The notes beneath the pieces are model-generated. The model did no database searches. It worked only from the letters and a program-made list of their open reading frames with translations, and had not been told where the DNA came from. 64,000 nt of DNA, taken from Arthonia radiata. Lineage: Eukaryota > Ascomycota > Arthoniomycetes > Arthoniales > Arthoniaceae. Of this stretch, positions 55,299 through 64,000 are shown piece after piece. The stretch lies in assembly GCA_002989075.1 (NCBI GenBank), contig PSQN01000005.1:1687241-1751240 (forward strand). Direction: 5' to 3'. Every line of letters begins with the position of its first letter. Within the stretch, counting starts at the first letter, position 1. The translations under genes and the position numbers were made by a program.

Positions 55299-57044
55299 AT
55301 GTCTGCTGCCCAAAGCAACGAGACCATCCTCAAGGGTGTCAACATCCTCGGTGAGGTCAACAATGACATTCGCGAGATCTTGACCCAAGACGCTACCGCT
55401 TTCTTGACTCTGCTCCACCGCACATTCAACCAGCGACGGAAGGACCTTCTCGATCGTCGCCAGATCCGTCAAGCAGAGCTCGACAAGGGCTCTGTCCTCG
55501 ACTTCCTCCCTCAGACGAAGCACATCCGAGAGAACGATGCATGGAAGGGTGCTCCCCCAGCTCCAGGACTCGTTGACCGCAGAGTGGAGATCACTGGACC
55601 TGTGGACAGGAAGATGGTCGTCAATGCGCTCAACTCAGACGTCTGGACATACATGGCCGACTTCGAAGGTAGTTCTCTATCCTTACTGTTTCTCTAGCGC
55701 CGGCTAATTTTCTTCCACAGATTCGAGCGCGCCAACATGGAGCAACATGATCTATGGCCAAGTCAACCTCTACGACGCCATTCGAAAGCAAGTCGACTTC
55801 AAGCAGGGCGAGAAGTGGTACAAGCTTCGCACCGACCGAACACTTCCAACACTCATCTCTCGGACTCGTGGTTGGCATTTGGAAGAGAAACACTTCACCG
55901 TGGATGGCGAGTCTATTTCAGGCAGTCTCTTCGATTTCGGCCTATACTTCTTTCACAACGCCAAAGAGCTGGTCAAGCGAGGGACAGGACCATACTTCTA
56001 CTTGCCGAAGATGGAGTCGCACCTCGAGGCTCGCCTCTGGAACGACGTGTTCAATCTAGCGCAAGACCACATTGGCATGCCCCGCGGCACCATTCGCGGT
56101 ACAGTGCTAATTGAGACCATCACCGGGGCATTCGAGATGGACGAGGTGAGCATTGTCCAACTTGGCATTGATAATTCATGTAGCGGGCTGACCATTATCA
56201 GATCATCTACGAGCTCCGAGATCACAGCGCTGGCCTCAACTGCGGCCGATGGGACTATATCTTCAGCGTCATCAAGCGCTTCCGCCAGAACTCCAACTTC
56301 GTCCTGCCCGACCGCTCGGCTGTCACCATGACCGTTCCCTTCATGGACGCATACGTGCGCCTCCTCATTCAAACCTGCCACCGCCGTGGCGTGCACGCAA
56401 TGGGTGGCATGGCCGCTCAGATTCCCATCAAGGACAACAAGGAGGCCAATGACAAGGCCATGGCAAGCGTTACAGCCGATAAGCTGCGAGAGGTCCGCGC
56501 CGGTCACGATGGCACTTGGGTCGCTCACCCCGCTTTGGCCAAGATCGCGACTGACGTTTTCAACGAGAACATGCCGACGCCCAATCAAATCTTCAACCGC
56601 CGGGAGGACGTCCATGTCACCGCCAATGATTTGCTGAACATGAACGTGCCCGGCAGCATCACTGAGGAAGGCATTCGCAAGAACCTCAACATTGGTCTCG
56701 GGTACATGGAAGGTTGGCTGCGCGGCATCGGCTGTGTGCCGATCAACTATCTCATGGAGGACGCTGCCACCGCAGAAGTCAGCCGAAGCCAGCTGTGGCA
56801 GTGGTGCCGACATGGCGTCACGACGTCCGAGGGGAAGAAGGTTGACGCCGCATATGCGAAGAGGCTGCTGCAGGAGCAGGCAAACGAGCTCGAGTCGAAG
56901 GCGCCAAAGGGTAACAAGTTCCAGCTTGCAGCACAGTATTTTGGCTCGCAGGTGACCGGTGAGGACTACAGCGAGTTCTTGACAAGCTTGCTGTATGACC
57001 GCATCACGTCCGCTGGTGCTGCTCAGCCTGCTGCTAAGCTGTAG
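55299..57044 (+). CDS. Malate synthase, peroxisomal (glyoxylate cycle)
   Basis: Three exons are inferred: 55299-55668, 55721-56145 and 56202-57044, giving 545 residues, the normal family length. The signature [16 protein letters not shown] (KR-x-H-xx-GLN-x-G-x-WDY-IF) spans the start of exon 3, and [15 protein letters not shown] holds the catalytic Arg region. It condenses glyoxylate and acetyl-CoA to malate, allowing growth on C2 compounds and fatty acids. The protein ends AKL, a peroxisomal targeting signal type 1, so it should be peroxisomal. Introns are 52 and 56 nt. The orthologue is acuE in Aspergillus and MLS1 in yeast. Confidence 0.97.
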
Positions 57045-57475
57045 ATGTCGCTTGTGTTGAGTTGAGCCTGTATCATGTGTCAATAGCGTGTCGCGATAGC
57101 TAGTCATTGATTTCGTAATCTCCAAATGTCTTAGTGTTTTCCCCAACGGTTCTGAAAAGTTATGAATAATGGTCAATGTGTCGTATCTTGCTTCACCCTT
57201 TGTTTTTGGACCTCGTAGTGCGAAATCATTACTCATTCTGACTTGTATAATCTTGCAGTGCTCGACCGCTGCGCTCCAAGAAGTTGTCGCCCAAAGCTAT
57301 CAATGCCATAAAGATCCGTCATTCGATCTCTGTACCAGCTCATGATGTGCCATTGAACGCCACCCAATGCCGCAGCTGCTCTTGATACAAGCTCATAACC
57401 ATACCAATAGTAATACCTCAAACGCCAATGCTCATCAGTTCTTCGGTGTCCTGGCGGCTACCCAGCCCTTCTTCA
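57045..57475. other. 3' intergenic region between convergent malate synthase and CBP4
   Basis: About 0.43 kb. Holds two 3' ends; no gene is seen. Confidence 0.5.
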
Positions 57476-58007
57476 TCAATTTCCCTCCAACCGCTGCTTC
57501 CTGATCTCCTCCGCTATGGTCTTTTTCTGCTTCTTCGCATCGTCATCTGCCTTCTGCGCCGCTCGCTTCTGTCTTAATGCATCTTCCTTCCATACCGTCC
57601 AGACTGTCAACTCTCGTCAGTACATCGACCCTCGATCAACATTCATCGCGCGATTTAGACCATACTCGGCTTATCCGACTTTGAGTACTCCTTCAACTTG
57701 TTGATAAAATCTTGCGCCTCCTGCATCTTCTCATCTCGATTCGCTTCCGAGCGTGCGCGGAGCTCGGGGTTGTATCGCTGCCGTTGGTCTTAGCTTGACA
57801 ATGATGATGTATGGATGTGCGGAGTAGTAAGGCGGCGCACCTTTCGCAGCTCCTCTTCTGTGGGTGTGACTTTGTACATGAGCCAGGGCCCGCCGCCCAT
57901 GATCACGACGCTCCTGTGGGTACGTCAGCGCCGCATCTTGCGGAGGTTAGAGGCGCATTGAAGAGATCATACCCCACTATCGCTGTGATCCAGGATGATG
58001 TCCGCAT
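57476..58007 (-). CDS. CBP4: CBP4-like cytochrome bc1 complex assembly factor
   Basis: Four small exons are inferred: 57973-58007, 57841-57913, 57666-57777 and 57476-57603, giving 115 residues. Splicing gives a short N-terminus with a TM helix ([20 protein letters not shown]) followed by [22 protein letters not shown], then [16 protein letters not shown] and a charged coiled-coil end ([21 protein letters not shown]). [14 protein letters not shown] and [12 protein letters not shown] are hallmarks of fungal Cbp4, an inner-membrane protein needed to assemble cytochrome b into respiratory complex III. No single open frame shows the gene. The match of four exons to the family pattern, each in phase, supports it strongly. 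Confidence 0.88.
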
Positions 58008-58610
58008 GATGGCGGTGCGGATTCAAGATTTCGCTGAAGTTATGTGCTACCGGTGCAGTATTGGAGGTCGAGAGCTTGATTTGGATGTGTTCGCAGCCCA
58101 GCACTGTTGAATAACAATACCAAGCGCAGTCAAACGAGATCGGATTGAAGAACCATTCGGCACAAGTTCGATCGGCGCTAGTCAGCGGTAACGATCTGAT
58201 TGGGTGCGGCTTGACTAGCTCAGCCCTAAGCTGAAGCGGCTCTTGAGGTTGCTTCTCGAATTCATCCCATGCGACCACGCCGGCCACCCTTTGTCTCCTG
58301 ACGGTCTGGCCGCTCACACTCCTTTTCTCAGCACGCACTGTTGACAACCACGATTCGATTTCAATATTTGCGAAATCGCATTCGTTCGCTCGTCTTGGAC
58401 TTGACAAACTCTCTTCGATGTCGGACGACAGGGCCCTTCGCTCCTGAAACTCGACCAGCCCTCCTTCCCACTTTCCACGCTCGTGACTCGCTCCACCAGC
58501 CCTAATCGAGCCTCTGCCAACCTCTCGTCGCTCGTTTTGCCTCGTCGCTCGCTCGACGTTACTTGTGCATCCATCTTCACTCGTCATCCAACTCCAGAGG
58601 CAGCTGCGGC
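58008..58610. promoter_or_regulatory. Shared divergent upstream region of CBP4 and SKT5
   Basis: About 0.6 kb between two divergent starts. The right half is C/T-rich (58,400-58,600), consistent with the SKT5 leader. No specific site is recognised. Confidence 0.55.
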
Positions 58611-61600
58611 ATGGCATACGGCTACGGCGCAGCTCCACCGCAACAGCACTACTACGGAGCCGAGTCCCAGCAGTATTCGGCGCCCAATCGAGGACACGAC
58701 GATGGCTACAGGCAGCAGCCACATAGCTACGCGCAAGCCGGCGCGCATGGCTACGGAGATTACAACTCCAGTCCATACGGCACTGTAGGCCCAGGCCCGC
58801 AGTCCGCGCCTCAGCCCAAGACGAACCACTACAATGGCGCATACGAGCAAAATCCTTTCGATCTTGGCAACCCGTACGATGGGGGACAATCAGCGGACAC
58901 TGCTTATGGACAACAACCTCATGATCAGACGCTTCCTCTGCGACCTCAGCCAAATCAACACGGATATGGCCAGCAGAATGGCTACGGAGGCCCACAAAGC
59001 CCACCCCACCAGTATGAAGCTGCTCCACCTGCTCCGAATGGCGCGCAAAGAGGGCCTACACATGCGCGACCGCCACCGCAGCAATATCAAGACCCCTACA
59101 TGAGCCCGCCAGCAGCGCCTTATGCTGGGGAGCCTTACTCAAGACCTGGTACTGCTCCTGGATACGGGAACGGCGACTATAACAACATGCCGCGACCTTC
59201 ACTGGACTCACAGCGGCCTGCCATAAGACGAGAAGCCAGCGATCCCGCTTATGGGCAAGAATACGGCTATGGCGCGCAGCCACCCAATGGCGGAGGTTAT
59301 GGTGGTTACGGAGCAAATGCGAGGCATGATCCTCACAGCTTTGCTGTCGAGGCAGGAGGTCAGGAGATTCCCAATTTCAAGAATGGCGCGAAAGCCCCAC
59401 CATCCCCTGCAATTGCCTCACCGATGTCTGACAGTTTTCCTCTGCATGCAGACCCTCATCGCGGTCCTCCCAACGCTGGAGGCTATGCCCCTCCGCAGCA
59501 ACATGGTCCAGGTGGTAGGAATTCAACGTACGGCGAGGAGCATATCGAGTACTACGCGAATCACGCCGGGCAATATCCGCAAGACCAAGAGCAGCCAGAC
59601 GACTTTTCAGACCGCGTACGAAGATATGCCGCGGGCGATGGATACCAGCGAGGAGGCAGAGGTGGTGGACCGCCGCCGGGCGCATACTCGCAACGAGGGC
59701 CACCACCAGCCAATCGACGACCGCAAGCGCCGCAAGACCCGTACTCAGATCCCGGACCAAACATGAGAGGCCCACCGCCTCGAGATCAATATGGCCGCCC
59801 GGTGCCAGGCGCCGCAATGAGGGGAGGAATGCCGCCAGGTCGAGGTGGACGACCACCTCCGGGTTGGGATCCACGGAGAGGACCTCCACCAGGTGGCCGA
59901 GGAGGCCGTCCGTCGCCTGGCTTTGATCCGCGAAGAGGCCCTCCGCCCGGCCGAGGAGGCCGGCCGTCACCTGGTGCTGCACCACCCGGCGCACGTGATC
60001 CTCGTGGAGCTCCTCCAGGTGCACCCAATGGCAGATCACCCAGTCGACCACCAGGCGAGCGCGGTCCCTCACGCGGCCCGGACGGCCGTCCTCGTGCTGG
60101 CACTCGCGGCGCAACTACCGGCCCTCCACGTGATCAGAACCGCTCTCCAAACCCTCAAGGCATGCCACCACGTCCCTCCACTGCACCCGGCCGACGACCC
60201 GGCGAGCGCGACGTTGTGTCTCCCCATCCTCCCAACGGCGCCGGTCCAGGACTCCTGCCAGGGCCTGTACCCGGAGTCCCAAGCGGCCCTCTCCCCATTC
60301 GTCCTGGCGCACCCAACGGCATCGGTCCCAACGGCAGCTTAAACGACAAACCCGCACCAGTCCGTCAATACGACGTCCAGAACTCCGCGCCGGATGCACC
60401 CAAAGACAAGCGGAAATCTATACCCATCTCCGCCGCTGAGCTCGCCTCCGTCCGCGGCGCCGCACAGACCAACGCGCGATCACCAGACGCGCAGCTCGAA
60501 CTGGCGAAAGGTCTCGTGCGCGCCGCGGACACGCTCGCGGACGGCCCCACTAAAGAAATGGACCGCAGGAAGTACCAAGCTGAAGCGCAGAAGATCGTGA
60601 AAGCCCTCGTCGCGCAGAACAACCGCGACGCGCAGTTCTTCCTCGCGGACGCGCTTGGGTCCGGCGCGCTGGGCCTGCCCAACGACGCGCGCGAAGCCTT
60701 CTCCCTCTACCAGTCCGCGGCGAAATCAGGCCACCATATCGCCGCGTATCGCACGGCTGTGTGCTGCGAATTAGGCCCTGACGAAGGCGGCGGCACAAAG
60801 CGCGATTACATCAAAGCAGTGCAGTGGTTCCGCCACGCTGCCTCATTAGGCGACGGCCCAGCAATGTTCAAACTCGGCATGATCTCCCTGCGCGGCTTGC
60901 TTGAGCAGAGGAAAGACTACAAAGAAGCGGTGATGTGGCTCACGAAGGCGAGCGACATGGCGAACGAGGAGAATCCGCATGCGCTGCATGAGTTGGCGGT
61001 GTTGTACGAAGGTGAAGAAACGCCCGGCGCGGTACCGAAGGACGAGACGCGCGCGTTGCAGCTGTTCACGAGTGGTGCGAAACTGGGATATCGGGCGAGT
61101 CAGTACAAATTGGGGCACGCGTGGGAGTACGGCGCCCTGGGCTGTCCGATCGACGCGCGGAATAGTATAATTTGGTATACGCGGGCGGCGGCGCAGGGGG
61201 AGCATAGTAGTGAATTGGCGTTGAGCGGGTGGTACCTCACCGGTGCCGAGGGAATCCTGGAGCATAATGATACTGAGGCGTATCTGTGGGCAAGGAAAGC
61301 GGCGGGGAGCGGGTTGCCGAAGGCGCTGTTTGCGTTGGGGTATTATACTGAGGTGGGGATTGGGTGTCAGCGGAGTTTGGAGGAGTGTAAGCGGTGGTAT
61401 GGGAGGGCTGCTGGTGAGTTTGATTTCTTCTGGGTGCTGCGGTGTGTTTGAGGGAAGTGAGGATGCTGTGATATGGTGGTTCAGTGGGCTGTGGAATTTG
61501 TGCTGACTTCTCAAAGCCACAGGTTTCGACAAAGCGCGACAGCGCTTGGATGAGCTGAATCGAGGTGGTGCGAGGGCGCAGAAGAATCGAGAGAGGATTA

Positions 61601-61647
61601 GTAGGAGTAATCCGAAGAGGCATGAGCAGGAGTGTGTGGTTATGTGA
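58611..61647 (+). CDS. Skt5/Chs4-type chitin synthase activator (Sel1 repeats, CAAX end)
   Basis: Two exons are inferred, 58611-61413 and 61523-61647, with a 109-nt intron; the product is 975 residues. The N-terminal ~620 residues are disordered: Gly/Tyr/Gln-rich at first, then Pro/Gly/Arg-rich with many RGGPPPG-like units. The C-terminal third holds about seven Sel1-like repeats, such as REAFSLYQSAAKSGHHIAAY, KAVQWFRHAASLGDGPAMFK and SIIWYTRAAAQGEHSSEL. Exon 2 adds GFDKARQRLDELNR and ends ECVVM, a CAAX prenylation box, as in yeast Skt5, which is farnesylated and activates chitin synthase III (Chs3) at the bud neck and septum. Without the splice the CAAX box would be lost. ATG 58611 is the first plausible start. 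Confidence 0.9.
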
Positions 61648-62397
61648 GATGACCTTGGTGTGAGATGTTTGTAAGTATGAGGATGGATGGTATGAGATGG
61701 TAGGAGGAAGTGTGGATGAGATGGGGATGAGATGCTACGTGTTTGATTTAAAGGACTTGTATAGCGTCGCGTTGGGGCGTTGGGAGATATACACCAACTC
61801 GACTTTTCTCTGTTGCTTGTCCTGAGCAAAGCAGAATGTTGCACGCTTCTGATCCAGTACTTGGTCAGTCAAAGGACGTATATTAGCAATAGCAGCTAGC
61901 ACCACATGTACAGACGCACACGGCGCAGAGCTCGGCCATCAACCATAACACGCTTTCATAGTCGAAACGACCGCAAGGTCGAGTACTTCAGGTCATCACT
62001 GTTCACGAGACAGCTGATTCGCTGTCGACTTCGACTCAGAACAACCATACGCTAGGGACTGTGAGCTTCAGAGACGATGAGCCTCGGAGGGGGTGAGCAA
62101 CGCTGACATAGTGCATTCGCATGCAACTCGCGAGCTTTTTCCAGCTGTCGCGTGCGTTCATGCGATCACGCTGGGCAAATTCCACTCCTACGTGTTCCGT
62201 GCTTTGCCAGTATCCTTCACCACGATGCCCACCGTCTTTGCAGATGCCATTGTCCGGTCCGAACGGGTTACAAGTCCTGTGCTTCCGCTACGTGGAATAC
62301 AGTCGTTCCTGCAATCCACGCAGGCCTTCGTCCTTGGGTGACTCGAAGGCTGCGGCTTGCGCTTGAATCCCACAGCCGTCACGACTGAGGTTTGATC
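61648..62397. other. Intergenic region between convergent genes
   Basis: 0.75 kb containing the 3' flanks of SKT5 and the DUF8035-RA gene. Overlapping frames at 62,093-62,388 on the + strand have no support. Confidence 0.45.
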
Positions 62398-64000
62398 TTA
62401 CCGCCAGTGGCGCCCGCTAGCGTGTTTGGGGGGATCCCCCGTGGTACCCTTTGGTGAATGCACCACAGCTGGCTTGCTGGCGTATTTGGGTTTGTACTCC
62501 TCAGTGAGCGAAGACCTATTAGCGAGAGAGGAAAACTTTTGCAGAGTAGTCGCGGCTGTGGCCATTCCGCCACCGTCTGATGAGGACACCTGAGCCCCGC
62601 CGTCCTCCCAATAAGGGCGACTGCCCGCTGAGTCCATCGGATCGTCATAATCTGAATAGTTATCTGTTGCGGCCGTTGTCGACGCAGCATTTGAAGGAGC
62701 AGCTGGCGGAGGAGGGCTCGTTGCGTGGTCGTCACTCACCCCTCTTCTGCTCGAGAAGCCGTCCGACGGGGTGGCATGCTTTCGTAGCATGAACATTGGC
62801 TTCTTGCCGTCATTTGCTAATAGCTTGAACAGGATCAATGGCTTCTCATCCCTACCGAGGCATCGCTCTTCGTCACCGTGCACGATGTATAGTGAATACT
62901 GGCTTGGGTCGTCTTCGATTTGATACTTCTTCATGGCCATCGGGAGTACCTTGTAGCACGGGTCATCTACCCTCACGCGGAAGCTCTTCATAAAACCTGC
63001 CACGTCGTTTTCAGAGCTAACTTGCCGTTTTTGTTTTGCATCCTGCAATGAATCTAACTGCTGGTTGTCCTCAACAAATTTCCCCGCCTAGAGGCAAAGT
63101 GTCAGCACAATTTCTTCCGAAGCTCATTCAGGTTCCGAACAAAGCGCCTGAGGGCAGCGCCCGCGCGCTGGCTGCCCGAGAAAGGCTGTGAGGCAACAGA
63201 ATGGAATGGCTGGAAGCTCTGAGACTTACGGGTGAGACTTGATTCTCCACGGACTCTTGGTCGGGCTCGTCACTCTCTTTTTCAGCTGTTTGTTTATTGT
63301 TTAGGGGAAAAACTTCGGCAGCTCTGATTTTCTCCTTTTCACGTTCGTATTGGTAGGTCCTTGCTAACTGCGATCAGCATGGAAAGATCCACGTTCTCAA
63401 AACACAATGGGAGCGTACTGTCAGATTCTCTATATTTCTCGCTGATACCAATGGTCTCGTCAATTTCCTTCTTGCTGAGTGCATATTGCACTACAAAGAA
63501 GTCATCCTAGTGAAAGGTTAGCAATTCACGATTCGTGAGGCTGTAGTTCGCACCGCATACCTCCTCCTCGAATGGATAGTCAAGGTCGATGATGGCCTTC
63601 ATGTGAACAAGGCGCTTTGGCATGCGAGTCCTGCCCCTCTTCGTGGCGACGGGGCGCGACACTTGGGTCCCTCTTCTCACTTCCTGGGTCTCTCTTCTCA
63701 CTTCCTTTGCATAATCAAAGCGATACTCGTGCTGATCCTTTTCGCGCTCTTCATCAGCAACGTCCTCCTGGTCATGCACTTGTTCAACGGCGTCTTCGCG
63801 GCCTAATCTCATCTCATGCGTCTTGGCTACATATTTCTGTATTTGCTCCTTAGTCAGTACTCGCAATACAATGACGTCCTGATCTCGCAATTCGAATCGC
63901 TCTCCATTCTCCTCCAAGACCGTCGGGTCTACTACACTGCGGGCGATCTTAGTCCACCGCGCATCGTGAGGGATTTCAGTGCCAATTTCCGCTTCAGTAT
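62398..64000 (-). CDS. DUF8035-like region fused to a Ste50-type Ras-association (RA) domain (5' end outside window)
   Basis: Four exons are inferred within the window: 63561 to beyond 64000, 63419-63506, 63230-63363 and 62398-63087. The upstream part reads RWTKIARSVVDPTVLEENGERFE, then DVIVLRVLTKEQIQKY, and after an intron DDFFVVQYALSKKEIDE with SEKYRE. These are patterns I associate with the fungal DUF8035 family. The last exon holds an RA domain: KSFRVRVDDPCYKVLPMAMK, YSLYIVHGDEERCLGRDEKP, LILFKLL and KKPMFMLRK, as in Ste50, the MAPK-pathway adaptor that binds Ste11 and Cdc42/Ras-like GTPases. No SAM domain is visible in this window. A disordered Ser/Pro tail closes the protein. Splice phases are consistent (0,1,0). 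Confidence 0.75.

Noticed and set aside
55998-57236. 412-residue minus-strand ORF
   Set aside because: Antisense shadow of malate synthase, whose signature motifs are on the + strand.
57967-59028. 353-residue minus-strand ORF over the CBP4/SKT5 region
   Set aside because: Overlaps the strongly supported SKT5 exon on the other strand and the divergent promoter; a shadow of G+C-rich repetitive coding sequence.
1-64000. tRNA, rRNA, CRISPR, operon or prokaryote-type features
   Set aside because: Nothing with the required structure was seen; the window is fungal nuclear DNA.

Overview
This 64 kb window comes from a filamentous ascomycete (Pezizomycotina), most likely a dothideomycete-type plant-associated or environmental fungus. 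The evidence is genes split by short GT-AG introns (mostly 48-126 nt) with CTAAC/CTGAC/CTGAT-like branch sites, Pezizomycotina-type proteins (fibroin-3-like membrane protein, Skt5-type chitin synthase activator, PNP-NACHT-ankyrin NLR, DUF8035), and a sharply bounded A+T-rich island that looks like the product of repeat-induced point mutation (RIP). Exon boundaries were worked out by eye from splice signals and reading-frame continuity.

Region 1 (1-8.1 kb) is housekeeping-like: the 3' part of a SEN1 RNA/DNA helicase gene, a 12-TM MFS transporter, and a type II membrane protein with a CE2/SGNH-hydrolase-like lumenal part. Region 2 (8.8-13.8 kb, minus strand) is a large NLR-type gene (nucleoside phosphorylase domain, NACHT NTPase, ankyrin repeats). 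Its eight-exon structure can still be read, but it carries two frame breaks and one in-frame stop, so it is probably a young pseudogene. Region 3 (14.9-20.4 kb) holds a conserved type II membrane protein, an Mpv17/PMP22-family protein and a secreted CREG-like protein.

Region 4 (20.7-32.4 kb) is an accessory block. It has a kinase-like protein next to a six-exon protein with a PD-(D/E)xK-like motif, then a small aminoglycoside-phosphotransferase (APH)-like family. Two intact APH-like genes, each with a paralogous ~95-aa neighbour, face each other as an old inverted duplication, and a third APH copy is a decayed fragment. A coiled-coil/TM protein with a 14-nt microexon closes the block.

Region 5 (32.4-45.1 kb) is gene-poor. 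Its core, 34,155-43,274, is one Tc1/mariner-type DNA transposon with TA target duplications and matching terminal inverted repeats. A Ty3/gypsy chromovirus (LTRs at 35,293-35,764 and 41,971-42,444) lies inside it. Both are heavily decayed, and the A+T-rich decay stops at or just inside the transposon ends.

Region 6 (45.1-51.5 kb) holds hypothetical minus-strand genes, including two tandem diverged paralogues and a fibroin-3-like single-pass protein. Region 7 (52-64 kb) returns to conserved genes: a Baeyer-Villiger-type flavin monooxygenase divergent from the glyoxylate-cycle malate synthase (PTS1 AKL), the mitochondrial complex III assembly factor CBP4 divergent from an Skt5/Chs4 chitin synthase activator with a CAAX end, and at the right edge a gene joining a DUF8035-like region to a Ste50-type Ras-association domain.

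The strongest candidates for follow-up are the nested transposon island with its reconstructible empty site, the inverted APH/small-protein duplication, the decaying NLR, and the DUF8035-RA domain combination.
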